A stretch of DNA of 64,000 nucleotides, from NCBI RefSeq assembly GCF_018704065.1, contig NZ_JAGUQP010000017.1, positions 1 to 64,000 on the forward strand. Direction: 5' to 3'. Of the stretch, positions 43,825-53,142 are shown in pieces. How positions within the stretch are numbered: the first letter of the stretch is position 1; the number at the start of each line of letters is the position of its first letter. Below the pieces are notes generated by a model. It was not told the origin of the DNA. It saw only the letters and a program-made list of their open reading frames with translations, and ran no database searches. Made by a program: the position numbers and the translations under genes. Origin of the DNA: Desulfovulcanus ferrireducens (GTDB lineage Bacteria > Desulfobacterota > Desulfovibrionia > Desulfovibrionales > Desulfonatronovibrionaceae).

Positions 43825-45489
43825 TCAATTAAGGATGGTCGTCGTTGCCGAGGGCTTTGGTACCCACCAGCGGATAAAATTATGGGTAATACCGGCCGGG
43901 GCCGCCTCAACTCCCTGAAAACAGCGGTGGACAATTGGGAGTGACATAGGGACATACAAGAAACAATATGGCTGGTCGCGATGCAAAATCTCTTGTAAGC
44001 GATCATAAATTGCCTTTCTCTTTTCCTGATCAAATGTCCTGCGTCCCTTTTCCAAAAGCTCATCCACTTCTTTGTTTTTGTAACCAATAAAGTTTAAACC
44101 TCCAGAAGCTGTACGCGAAGAATGCCAGACATCATAAATATCCGGATCCTGAACAATATTCCAACCTAGAATCAAGGCCTCAAAACGCCTTTTGTGCACG
44201 AACTCTTGAATAAAAGTAGCCCACTCCACAGTCCTGATTTTAACCTTGATCCCTACCTGTTTGAGCCGTTGCTGAATAATTGTTGCAGCTTTAACCCGCA
44301 AGTCATTACCCTGATTGGTCAAAATAGTGAAAGAAAAGGGCCGGCCATTTTTATCAATAATTCCATCCCCATCATGGTCAGTCCATCCCTCTTCAGCCAA
44401 CATTTTTCTGGCTAAAGCCTGATCAAAAACATAGTCTTTTATTTTATCATTATAGACCCATGTCCCGGGTTTATACGGCCCAATCGTAGGCACGCCCTGG
44501 CCCAGAAGAACACCTTTAACAATCTCTTCTTTATTTATGGCGTGGGCCAAAGCCTGTCGGACCTTCACATCTTTGAAAAGCGGATGCTCCAGGTTATAAC
44601 CAAGATAAGTGTAACTAAAAGATAGATACTTGTATTTCTTGAAATTATTTTCCCAGAACCGCCCCTTGGTCTGAAACAAAAACTGCTGAGGAGTAAGGCC
44701 CATCATATCCAGGTTTAGAGCTTTAAGTTCTAAAAGCATTGTCGCGCTATCCGGAATTATCCTATAAACAACCTCATCTAAATAGGGACGGCCTTCAAAA
44801 TAATCCTCATTGGCCTTTAAAACCAACTTGCGTCCGGGTTCCCACGCAGCCAACCTAAAAGGTCCTGCCCCCATAGGCTCACGACTATATCTGGTTTTTA
44901 ATAAATCTTCCTTTTCCAGAATATGTTTGGGCAAAATAGAATTGGCCCATGTGACCAGAGAACGGGCAAAAGGCTTGTCATAAACCACTTCAAAGGCATA
45001 TTTATCTATCAACCTAAATTCTTTTATGGCTTTATAGTCTTCAGCATAGGCTGTAGGAGTTTTTGGATCAATCATTAAACGGTAGGTAAAGTAGACGTCT
45101 TCGGCAGTCAGCTCATAACCATCAAACCATTTAATACCGGGCCGGAGTTTAAAGTAAAGTTTTTTACCTTGTTCAAGTACCTTAAACTCCTGAGCTGCCC
45201 ATGGTTTAAGTTGGATATTTTTATCATATTTCAAAGGGGCTACATAAATTAGATCAGCAACCTCATGAGAGGCACTATCCGTGGCCAAGGGTGGAATAAG
45301 ATTGCTTGGTTCACCACTTATACCCAAAATAATTCTGCCTCCAAATTCTGGAGTTACCGGAATATGCTTCTGCTCTTTTTTGGGGAGGTAAACTTTATTA
45401 TTTTCTTCGTCTCGGTCCATTTTGCTTTCAGAACATCCAAGCACCAAAAAAATAAAGCAAAAAACGACTAAAAAAAAATTTTTTAACAT
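43825..45489 (-). CDS. Peptide-type ABC transporter substrate-binding lipoprotein
   Basis: 554 aa solute-binding family 5 (OppA/DppA type). A lipobox LVLGC at ~15-19 marks a lipoprotein. The family signature is around WAAQEFKVLEQGKKLYFKLR and WFDGYELTAEDVYFTYRLM (residues ~98-145), with the C-terminal YDRLQEILHRDQPYCFLY. The ligand cannot be told; peptide or nickel-type substrates are both in the family. No permease or ATPase gene is adjacent. AAGGAAGG precedes the ATG. Convergent with the ATPase gene, with ~180 bases of spacer and no clear terminator. Confidence 0.92.
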   Translation of the reverse strand: MLKNFFLVVFCFIFLVLGCSESKMDRDEENNKVYLPKKEQKHIPVTPEFGGRIILGISGEPSNLIPPLATDSASHEVADLIYVAPLKYDKNIQLKPWAAQEFKVLEQGKKLYFKLRPGIKWFDGYELTAEDVYFTYRLMIDPKTPTAYAEDYKAIKEFRLIDKYAFEVVYDKPFARSLVTWANSILPKHILEKEDLLKTRYSREPMGAGPFRLAAWEPGRKLVLKANEDYFEGRPYLDEVVYRIIPDSATMLLELKALNLDMMGLTPQQFLFQTKGRFWENNFKKYKYLSFSYTYLGYNLEHPLFKDVKVRQALAHAINKEEIVKGVLLGQGVPTIGPYKPGTWVYNDKIKDYVFDQALARKMLAEEGWTDHDGDGIIDKNGRPFSFTILTNQGNDLRVKAATIIQQRLKQVGIKVKIRTVEWATFIQEFVHKRRFEALILGWNIVQDPDIYDVWHSSRTASGGLNFIGYKNKEVDELLEKGRRTFDQEKRKAIYDRLQEILHRDQPYCFLYVPMSLPIVHRCFQGVEAAPAGITHNFIRWWVPKPSATTTILN

Positions 45490-45757
45490 ACAGCCTTCCT
45501 TAACCTACTAATTTTATTAACAAGAATAATTTATTTGAGCAAGCAACAAAAATCAAATTCCCTCTTGCAAAATCCAAAAACTTTGATTAAATGGGTATGT
45601 TGTTCTTTTTGCGGTGTTGCACCTAAAAACTAATACCAACTTATAATTTTGCCTTAAAGAGAAAAAAAATCAATAAAGGCAACGCATTAGAGAAGTTCGA
45701 TAGATCAAACTGGATTCAATCGAAAAAATTAAAGATTTTTAGGGAGCTTTGAAAGAG

Positions 45758-48700
45758 ATGCTTAGTAATGAAGAAAAGAAAGTCAAAGAAATTCTTCAAA
45801 ACTTTGTCAAAGAAAATATTCCTGAGTATATTTTAGAAATATCGGAAGAGTTGATTGCCCAAAACGGAGTACAAAAAGTCACTTTAAAAAAAAGGGACCA
45901 GTATTGGGATATTGAGGGTCATGTCCAGGGTGACGATTTTCAGATGTACAATTCTGAAATAGGCCTGAACCTGGAAGGAGAATCTGTAAACTTCTATTGT
46001 AATTGTCCAGAATCATTTTCCGGGATATGCAAACATATTGGAGCTACTGTCCTAAAATTTTTATCTTCTTTAAGCGAAGACAGCCAGGACGCAATCCCCA
46101 AAGCCCGCACTGATTGGCGGCATAATTTCCATCATTTTTTTGCCACTGAACTCGAACCTGAACCTGGTCAACACTACTTAGTCTATCGATTCTTCCCGGA
46201 ATACGGAAGACTCCAAGTAGAATTTTTTCGAGCCAGGCAAAATAAGTCAGGATTGTCTACCGTCCTTAACCCAATTACTTTAGAACAAATAATACGTAAC
46301 CCTAATTGGTGTGAAGTCTCTCCCTCTCTTCCCAAAGTTGCCGAACAAATTGGGCAATATCTGGACTATTATGGTCATCGCGTTGAAATTCCCTATGGAC
46401 TCTTAACCTGGTTTTTCTGGACCATTCGTGATGAATACTATCTCTTTTTTGAGGAGACAGAACAACCTGTTCGCGTTCTCAGCACCCCTATGCGCTTACA
46501 GCTGAGACCTACTCTTTCCGAAGATGGTTTAAGTTTTGAAATCATGCTTGGCCGGGAAGGAAAACTCCCTTTCTCTATAACCGGAGAAAAAGTCTTTTTC
46601 TATGGTCAGCTACCATTATGGGTTTACTGGAAACATTGTTTTTATCCCGTCCAGACAGGTCTTCCCCCAAGCCTGATCCAGGAGTTGGCAGTAGAGCCAC
46701 CAATAGTCCCTCACAGTGAAATTTCTGAATTTCTGGACCGGGTCTGGACTAAAATCCACGCCTCAGACCTCTTTGGTCAGGAAGAATTCCTCGAACGCAT
46801 GTCGCCTATCTTTGTTCAGGCCAAATACAATCCTAAATTGTTCCTGGATGAAGAAGGAAGTCTTTTAACTTTACAAATTCAAAACATATATGAAACAGAA
46901 CACGGCGAAATTACTTTAAGCGGCCCTGACCAAGACCTGCAAACCGGCAGTTACCAATTCGAAGGTAAATCCTTTCTTATTCGCCGTGACCAGGCCAAAG
47001 AAGGCGAGCTGTTATCTAAACTAGTGGATATAGGTTTCCAAGCCCGAAGCAACTCCATGTGGTTTTTAGAGCCTGAAGAGGCCATTAACTTTCTCCTTGA
47101 CCACTATCCACAACTTATCAAGGAGTACCGCGTCTTTGGAGAACAAAACCTGACCAGATATAAAGTGCGTCTCTCTCCGCCCAATGTAGTGGCCAAAGTA
47201 GAGACCAAAGAAGAAGACAAATGGTTCAACCTGGACATCGTGGTTGAATATGAGGACATCCAAGTCCCCATCGAAAAAATCTGGAAAGCATGGACCCAGG
47301 GCAAACGTTATGTCCAATTAAAGGATGGTTCTTATACCAGTTTGCCCGAATCCTGGCTGAAAAAACTGGGGCACAAACTCCAGGCCATGGGTTTTGATCC
47401 TGAAAAGCCGCCCAAGAAAAAATTCCATAATCATGAAGCACCTATCCTGGATAAAATCATTGAGGACATCGATGATGTTCAGGCTGATAGCTTCTGGACA
47501 GAACTCAGGGAAAAAATCCATTCATTTACCGAGATCAAACAAGTCTCCCCACCTAAAGGCCTTAACGCGACTCTTCGCCCCTATCAATTACAAGGTCTTA
47601 GCTACTTAAATTTTCTCAGGGAATACAAGTTCGGCGGGATCCTGGCAGACGAGATGGGCTTAGGTAAAACCATCCAAACCCTGTCTTTCCTCCAATATAT
47701 GAAAGAAAAAGGGCTCAAGGGTCCCAATCTAATTATTGTTCCTACCTCGGTTCTACCCAACTGGGAGCGGGAAGCCCAAAAATTCGTTCCGGACATGAAA
47801 AGGCTGGTCATCTATGGAGCGCGGCGAGAAAATATGTTCAAAAAGATCAAGGATTCAGAGTTGGTTATGACTACCTATGCTCTTCTTCGCCGCGATCTGG
47901 ATGAGTTAATCAAGCATGAATACAATTCCATTATCCTGGATGAAGCTCAAAACATCAAGAATCCCAACACTATCACTGCCCGATCCGTGCGTAAGTTAGA
48001 AGCCAAATTCCGTCTCTGTCTATCTGGAACACCTATTGAAAATAATCTGCTGGAACTATGGTCTCTTTTTGAATTCTTAATGCCGGGCTTTTTGGGTTCA
48101 CAACACGCCTTTCAAAAAGGATTTGTCAAACCTATCAAAGACGGCGATCAGGAAACTCTGGAATATTTACGGGCCAGGGTCAAACCATTTATCTTGCGCC
48201 GAACCAAATCCGAAGTGGCCAAAGATCTGCCTCCCAAGGTGGAAAATGTCTACTACAGCGCTCTGCTTGACGAACAAATGGAACTTTATGCCGCTCTGGC
48301 CAAAAAACTCAAAGAACAGGTCATGCAAAGAGTGGACGAAAAAGGCATTGCTGGCAGTCAAATGTCTATTCTCGATGCCTTACTTAAACTTAGACAGATC
48401 TGCTGTCATCCAAGATTGCTCAAATTGGATATGCCAGGAGTGAACACCAATATTCCATCAGGTAAATTCGAGGCCTTTAAAGATCTGGTCACCAATATCA
48501 TTGAAGACGGACATAAAGTTCTGGTCTTTTCCCAATTCGTTCAGATGCTGCACATAATCCGCTCATGGCTGAATATGAATAAAATCCCCTTTGCTTATCT
48601 GGACGGCTCGAGCAAGGATCGCTTCGAACAAGTAGATAGGTTCAATAATAACCCAAATATACCTATTTTCCTCATTTCACTAAAAGCTGGTGGTACCGGG

Positions 48701-48964
48701 CTTAACCTGACTTCAGCCGATTATGTTATCCACTACGATCCATGGTGGAACCCTGCTGTAGAAAACCAGGCCACAGACCGCACACACCGCATTGGCCAGA
48801 CTAAGCAAGTATTTGCCTACAAGATGATCTGTGAAAATACAGTGGAAGAAAAGATCCTCAAACTGCAAGAACAAAAAAGAGGTGTAGCCGAAGCAATAAT
48901 TCCCGGCCAGAGTGCCTGGAAGTCACTAACCAGAGACGATTTAGAAATGCTTTTTGAAGTATAA
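45758..48964 (+). CDS. SWIM zinc-finger SNF2-type helicase
   Basis: 1068 aa. The SWIM finger CNCPESFSGICKHIG (residues ~85-99) is a DNA or protein binding module. The SNF2 ATPase fills the C-terminal half: ADEMGLGKTIQTL, DEAQNIKN, SGTPIENNLLELWSLFEF, and later GGTGLNLTSADYVIHYDP and TDRTHRIGQTKQVFAYK. All helicase motifs are present. Bacterial HepA/RapA-like members remodel DNA-protein complexes; the exact role of this group is not known. Start at ATG 45758; an in-frame TTG nine bases upstream is too near AGGGAG. Confidence 0.92.
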   Translation: MLSNEEKKVKEILQNFVKENIPEYILEISEELIAQNGVQKVTLKKRDQYWDIEGHVQGDDFQMYNSEIGLNLEGESVNFYCNCPESFSGICKHIGATVLKFLSSLSEDSQDAIPKARTDWRHNFHHFFATELEPEPGQHYLVYRFFPEYGRLQVEFFRARQNKSGLSTVLNPITLEQIIRNPNWCEVSPSLPKVAEQIGQYLDYYGHRVEIPYGLLTWFFWTIRDEYYLFFEETEQPVRVLSTPMRLQLRPTLSEDGLSFEIMLGREGKLPFSITGEKVFFYGQLPLWVYWKHCFYPVQTGLPPSLIQELAVEPPIVPHSEISEFLDRVWTKIHASDLFGQEEFLERMSPIFVQAKYNPKLFLDEEGSLLTLQIQNIYETEHGEITLSGPDQDLQTGSYQFEGKSFLIRRDQAKEGELLSKLVDIGFQARSNSMWFLEPEEAINFLLDHYPQLIKEYRVFGEQNLTRYKVRLSPPNVVAKVETKEEDKWFNLDIVVEYEDIQVPIEKIWKAWTQGKRYVQLKDGSYTSLPESWLKKLGHKLQAMGFDPEKPPKKKFHNHEAPILDKIIEDIDDVQADSFWTELREKIHSFTEIKQVSPPKGLNATLRPYQLQGLSYLNFLREYKFGGILADEMGLGKTIQTLSFLQYMKEKGLKGPNLIIVPTSVLPNWEREAQKFVPDMKRLVIYGARRENMFKKIKDSELVMTTYALLRRDLDELIKHEYNSIILDEAQNIKNPNTITARSVRKLEAKFRLCLSGTPIENNLLELWSLFEFLMPGFLGSQHAFQKGFVKPIKDGDQETLEYLRARVKPFILRRTKSEVAKDLPPKVENVYYSALLDEQMELYAALAKKLKEQVMQRVDEKGIAGSQMSILDALLKLRQICCHPRLLKLDMPGVNTNIPSGKFEAFKDLVTNIIEDGHKVLVFSQFVQMLHIIRSWLNMNKIPFAYLDGSSKDRFEQVDRFNNNPNIPIFLISLKAGGTGLNLTSADYVIHYDPWWNPAVENQATDRTHRIGQTKQVFAYKMICENTVEEKILKLQEQKRGVAEAIIPGQSAWKSLTRDDLEMLFEV

Positions 48965-49058
48965 ATGGTAGATGTGAAGTTGGGAGGAATGGGTGGATGA
49001 GTAAATGGGTGGTCATTAACCCAATAAGCACATTCACCCATTAGCCCCTTTAACCAGA

Positions 49059-49523
49059 TTAAAACGGAGCGTCATCCATGCCCCCGGCTTCAGAAGGAAA
49101 TGCCGGGCCTAGTTCTTCTTCTACATTATTTTCTTTAGCTTTCTCTTGAACTGGATCAGGGGCAGTAGCATATGTTTCGCCCTGCTGTCCTTTTGGATCT
49201 AAAGCCTGTACTCTGGAAGCCACAATTTCTGTGGTATATTTGTCCTGTCCTTGCTGATCCTGCCATTTTCTGGTCTGCAAACGACCCTCCACAAAAACCA
49301 ACCTGCCTTTAGTCAAATAGTTGGCACAAAATTCAGCTTGCTTATTAAAAACAACAATCCTGTGCCATTCAGTACGCTCTACTCTATTTCCTTCCCTGTC
49401 CGTATACCCCTCATCCGTTGCCATGGAAAAGTTAACCACCGGCATTCCACTAGCTGTATAAGCAAGTCGAGGATCCTGGCCAAGTCGGCCAATCAAAAAC
49501 ACTTTATTCAAGCTCGCAGCCAT
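49059..49523 (-). CDS. ssb: Single-stranded DNA-binding protein
   Basis: 154 aa. The OB fold covers residues ~5-108: NKVFLIGRLGQDPRL, WHRIVVFNKQAEFCANYL and GRLVFVEGRLQTRKW. A flexible linker rich in Gln and Glu follows. The acidic tip MDDAPF, at the end, is the usual docking tail for repair proteins such as RecQ, PriA and the chi subunit. Length is normal. Divergent or alone: no ribosomal protein partner as in rpsF-ssb-rpsR. Confidence 0.96.
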   Translation of the reverse strand: MAASLNKVFLIGRLGQDPRLAYTASGMPVVNFSMATDEGYTDREGNRVERTEWHRIVVFNKQAEFCANYLTKGRLVFVEGRLQTRKWQDQQGQDKYTTEIVASRVQALDPKGQQGETYATAPDPVQEKAKENNVEEELGPAFPSEAGGMDDAPF

Positions 49524-49558
49524 TTATCCCCCCATTTAAAGGTTATAAGTTTGAAGAG

Positions 49559-49660
49559 TAGAGTTTAGAGTTAATTTTTAGGTTATTCTAAACTGGAAAA
49601 CTTTGAACCAAATTCCTTTTCTTGTCCTGAACCAAAGCTGAATTCAAACTCTAAACTCTA
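49559..49660. mobile_element. 102-bp element with the terminal repeats of the 61-kb IS
   Basis: TAGAGTTTAGAGTT (49559-49572) and its exact inverse AACTCTAAACTCTA (49647-49660) bracket ~74 bp with no coding capacity. The ends match the terminal repeats of the insertion sequence at 61288-62779 over 13-14 bp. This looks like a non-autonomous derivative (MITE) movable by that transposase type. It lies between ssb and the next minus-strand gene. Confidence 0.6.
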
Positions 49661-49666
49661 TTTTTA

Positions 49667-50017
49667 TTACAACTGTCTGATTTCTTTTTCCAATTGATCC
49701 AGTTCATCTTCCAAAGAATACGACAGTTTATTGGCTATCTGAGGTTGCCAGTCAGCTAGAGCCTCCTCTAATTGTTTTTTGATGGATAAAATCTTGTTCA
49801 GACGCGGGCTCAAAGTATCTATCATTTTTTTATCCAGGTCTTCAAAACGAACCCTATCATGCAAAGTATCAACTAGTTCTAATACTCCTCTAACTCTCGC
49901 GATTCCTGACAGTTTTTCTTGTCCAAAGGCTATCTTATAAAGTCCTGGCCAGGCCTCTTCCACTTCTTTTTCGCTAAAGGTATAAGCCATAACCCGAATT
50001 TGCAATACTCGACCCAT
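49667..50017 (-). CDS. Small helical protein in the acetyl-CoA carboxylase operon
   Basis: 116 aa, unrecognised. It begins MGRVLQIRVMAYTFSEKEVE. The C-terminal 50 residues are a coiled coil (LNKILSIKKQLEEALADW and LEDELDQLEKEIRQL). Start at 50017, two bases after the stop of the biotinyl-like gene, so it is translated as a coupled partner. Position suggests a small subunit or regulator of the carboxylase, which is an inference. The element with IS-type ends lies just downstream. Confidence 0.6.
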   Translation of the reverse strand: MGRVLQIRVMAYTFSEKEVEEAWPGLYKIAFGQEKLSGIARVRGVLELVDTLHDRVRFEDLDKKMIDTLSPRLNKILSIKKQLEEALADWQPQIANKLSYSLEDELDQLEKEIRQL

Positions 50018-50019
50018 AT

Positions 50020-50670
50020 TTACTCTCTTTCTTCCCATTCACTTTGGATACGAGCGACAACATCCTTAATCTGTCCCAATTGCTCTCTGGGACAGACACC
50101 AATCAGAGGCTTGCCCGCATCCACACTTTCACCCGGCTTAAAATAAAGAGCATAGATAATACCTTCCGGGCCCTGATATGGGATAATTGTTTCTCTTTTC
50201 ATTCTGGACAAAATCAGGATCTCATCTCCTTCTTTAACATTGACCGCCTGGCACCCCTTCGACTTTATCTTTCTATCAACTTCAGACACAAAATAATACT
50301 TTCCTTTTTCCGGGGCCAAAAACAAGGATAAGGCTTTTTGTAAAATAATGTCTATGACTTCTTGCTTGGTTAGAAAATGTCTGATCTTTAAAAGCGGGGT
50401 ACCTGCCTGTACAAATTGCCCATCTCTTAAGCCGCAAAATTCAACCACCTCGCCTTTTTCCGGCGCATAAAGGGGCTTTTTATTTCCTTCACGTACTAAA
50501 TAAGCCAGTAAGGTCCCTGGCTTTTCGTTCCATGTTCCTGAAACCCCTTTTACCTTTGTCCCCACATCTTTGAGCACAAACTCGATGTTCCCCGAATGAG
50601 GAGAATATATAGTAATTTCTCTATAAGGGGCCTTTTTAATATCTTCTAATAGTGTCTTTATATTAAGCAA
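50020..50670 (-). CDS. Biotinyl/lipoyl-domain-like protein of acetyl-CoA carboxylase
   Basis: 216 aa with two tandem hammerhead domains. The first (~17-97) has YSPHSGNIEFVLKDVG and APEKGEVVEFCGLRDGQFV but no AMKM; its turn is REGNKK. The second (~125-195) has EGDEILILSRMKRETIIPYQ, where R-M-K158-R falls at the place of E-A-M-K-M, then PEGIIYALYFKPGESVDAG. So Lys158 is the only candidate biotin site, in a non-standard context. It sits downstream of the fused carboxyltransferase. Likely the BCCP-equivalent. Confidence 0.75.
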   Translation of the reverse strand: MLNIKTLLEDIKKAPYREITIYSPHSGNIEFVLKDVGTKVKGVSGTWNEKPGTLLAYLVREGNKKPLYAPEKGEVVEFCGLRDGQFVQAGTPLLKIRHFLTKQEVIDIILQKALSLFLAPEKGKYYFVSEVDRKIKSKGCQAVNVKEGDEILILSRMKRETIIPYQGPEGIIYALYFKPGESVDAGKPLIGVCPREQLGQIKDVVARIQSEWEERE

Positions 50671-50769
50671 TGAATCTTGCTCCTTCTAATTCAAGCTGTT
50701 AACTTGTAAGACATAATTTAATGGCATCCACGAACCATTACTTCCACGTCGCCAAATCATAGCAGGAAC

Positions 50770-53016
50770 TTAGCCTAGCCGATAATAAAGATTTCTTCCA
50801 CCCATAGTTACCAGGGCCTGAAATAAGTTATTCCTTACCTCGCGGCGATCCCAGATGCCTTGAATGTGTCCACGGGATAAGGCCCGATAGGCCCGGTGAT
50901 AGTCCGGGGGGATATCTAATCCTGTTGTCTCTTTAATTACACCCGGACCGGCAAACCCTATATTGGCCGAACGTACTGCAAATTGATAAGGTGAACAACC
51001 TAAGAAGCTGGCTACCGGTCCGGCATAAGAGTTGGTATCATAAAGGACCACATACAGTCCACCGGCCTCCAGATATCTACGCACAGCCATGGTACATCTG
51101 GGCATCTGGATTACTCCGTTTGTTCCCTCCTGGATTCTAATTCCCGCTGTTCCATGTACATAAGCCAGGAAAGGCATGTGTTTTAGCCTCGCCCGTTCCA
51201 CAGCCCGGATAAATTTCTCTCCTTCAGCAGCTCCCACACTACCCCCACGGAACTTAGCCATAAGCAGGGCCACAACCACCTTGAGGCCTTTTATAGATGC
51301 CTCGAAAGTCATGCATCCGCTTTTATGCCCGGTCATTTTTTTGGCCTGCTCCAGCTTGTGCTCAAATCCTTCATAATCTAAAGGATTCGTAGCTTCTATT
51401 TCCTCATTAAACTCGTGAATAGAACGGGGATCAAAGACATTGTATAAGTACCATTCATACTCCATGGGAAAGTGATGGCCGCAATAACTGCACACACCTG
51501 CAAAGTCACCAAATAGATCCGGAGCCCAAAGGTCCAAACAACCGTACTTCTCAGAGTTGGGGCAGCTAATGGCCCGATCTTGCCTGGCCTGAGGACTGAT
51601 GTATGTCCAATCCGTGTGAGAGGCACTGCCCTTCTCCCAGGTTGACAAACTGGTTAACTCGCTGGTTTCACCCTTTTCCTTTTTAAAGAAAGGCAGTTCA
51701 CGTAATATCCTTGAAACCTGCTGTATAGTTTTCCCCAACGCAGCATGGAGCTCTCCCTGGACATCTTCGACAACTTGAGAAATTTTGCGCTGATGACGTC
51801 CCAGGATATCATAACGAAAGAATGAATAAATAGCCCAGGCTAAATCCATGCCCTTGGAGAGAACCTTTTTCCACGCAGGTCGATTATCTATATATGCATG
51901 CTGGCTCAACCCCCGAAATTTTCGATACCGTCTCCAGATGAGTCGTTCTTTAGATTTTGCACCCAGAGTCCAACGTACATAAATATTTGGATTCTTTAAC
52001 TTTCTTAAAGCAAAAGTACGGAAAAACTTTATTCCCCGCACATTCAACACCACCTCGTCCGTGGCACGAATCACTTCCTGACGCAACCGCTTAAAAAAAT
52101 CATAATCTTCAGGTCTAGCGCCTAAAGGTGGCTCTTTGATAATGCGGTCAATATAGCCCATTCGCAGATTATCTTCCGCAGTAATCTTTAGCTGGGCAGC
52201 ACACTTTTCCACCAGTTCCGGCGTAGTGCTCATCCCGGGCTTAATGCGTCCCTCTATGGCCGCTGCTCCTTCAGGAGAAATGACTGAATAATAACCATGA
52301 GAAAGCATCAATCGCATGTCCGCCAGGCCAATAGCCTCGGCCCCGCCTGATCCTCCTTCAGAAATAACCGTAATAATAGGAACAGTAATTCCGGCCATTT
52401 CATATAGATTACGGGCTATTTGCTGGGCAGCCCCCGGATAATCTTCAATCGGATAGGAACCAGGTGTAAAAATATAGGTATGAATAGGGATATTTTCTGT
52501 CTCCGCAACTTTCATATATTGCAAAGCCTTGGCATTACCCCAAGGTTTTACTGACCCACCATTTCTAAATTCCTGCCCATGCCCCTTTTCCTGACCAATG
52601 ACCATAACCGGCTGATTATAGACTTTATTGCCTACTTTACGGGTTATGTAGGCACGGGCAATAATCATAGCCGGGTCTATGCTATATTCGTCCTGGCCGC
52701 CAATCTCAGTATAATTATCGTAAACATTCTCCAAAATATCTTTAAGACAGATACGCTGAGGATGCCGGACAATACGCACCTTGTCCATAGGCGTAAGCTG
52801 TTTTTCCAGCTTCTTTTCCAAAAAAGAGAACAAATCCAACAGCGAAGCAATTTGACGCTTACAATCTTTGAGTTCTAATTTAGGATAACGTTTTATAAAA
52901 TCACTTAATTTTGAACGCAAAAGGGCAATATTGGCATTTTCTTTTGAACCAAATATATCTTCAATATATTTTAATCTTTCTTGTAATTCCTGAATTTGTT
53001 TTTCAATATCGATCAT
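50770..53016 (-). CDS. Fused acetyl-CoA carboxylase carboxyltransferase alpha-beta
   Basis: 748 aa. Residues ~1-330 are AccA-like: FRNGGSVKPWGNAKALQYM, FTPGSYP and SEGGSGGAEAIGLADM. Residues ~480-748 are AccD-like, with a zinc finger (C near 493 and 500, CSYCGHHFP near 517) and later MAKFRGGSVGAAEGEKF and GPGVIKETTGLDIP. A linker of ~100 residues joins them. The enzyme transfers carboxyl from biotin to acetyl-CoA (or another acyl-CoA) for fatty acid synthesis. A-D order is inverted relative to archaeal and actinobacterial fusions. I recall the same arrangement in Desulfovibrio. Confidence 0.92.
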   Translation of the reverse strand: MIDIEKQIQELQERLKYIEDIFGSKENANIALLRSKLSDFIKRYPKLELKDCKRQIASLLDLFSFLEKKLEKQLTPMDKVRIVRHPQRICLKDILENVYDNYTEIGGQDEYSIDPAMIIARAYITRKVGNKVYNQPVMVIGQEKGHGQEFRNGGSVKPWGNAKALQYMKVAETENIPIHTYIFTPGSYPIEDYPGAAQQIARNLYEMAGITVPIITVISEGGSGGAEAIGLADMRLMLSHGYYSVISPEGAAAIEGRIKPGMSTTPELVEKCAAQLKITAEDNLRMGYIDRIIKEPPLGARPEDYDFFKRLRQEVIRATDEVVLNVRGIKFFRTFALRKLKNPNIYVRWTLGAKSKERLIWRRYRKFRGLSQHAYIDNRPAWKKVLSKGMDLAWAIYSFFRYDILGRHQRKISQVVEDVQGELHAALGKTIQQVSRILRELPFFKKEKGETSELTSLSTWEKGSASHTDWTYISPQARQDRAISCPNSEKYGCLDLWAPDLFGDFAGVCSYCGHHFPMEYEWYLYNVFDPRSIHEFNEEIEATNPLDYEGFEHKLEQAKKMTGHKSGCMTFEASIKGLKVVVALLMAKFRGGSVGAAEGEKFIRAVERARLKHMPFLAYVHGTAGIRIQEGTNGVIQMPRCTMAVRRYLEAGGLYVVLYDTNSYAGPVASFLGCSPYQFAVRSANIGFAGPGVIKETTGLDIPPDYHRAYRALSRGHIQGIWDRREVRNNLFQALVTMGGRNLYYRLG

Positions 53017-53142
53017 AGTAGTCTGCGTTTATTGGGTTTATTATTAAGTTACCTGCCCCGCCATAGGCGGGGTCGAGTCTATTAGGTTTGTCGAGTTAAC
53101 CTGTGCCTACATCACAGACTCTAACCCCTATATCCTCAAACA

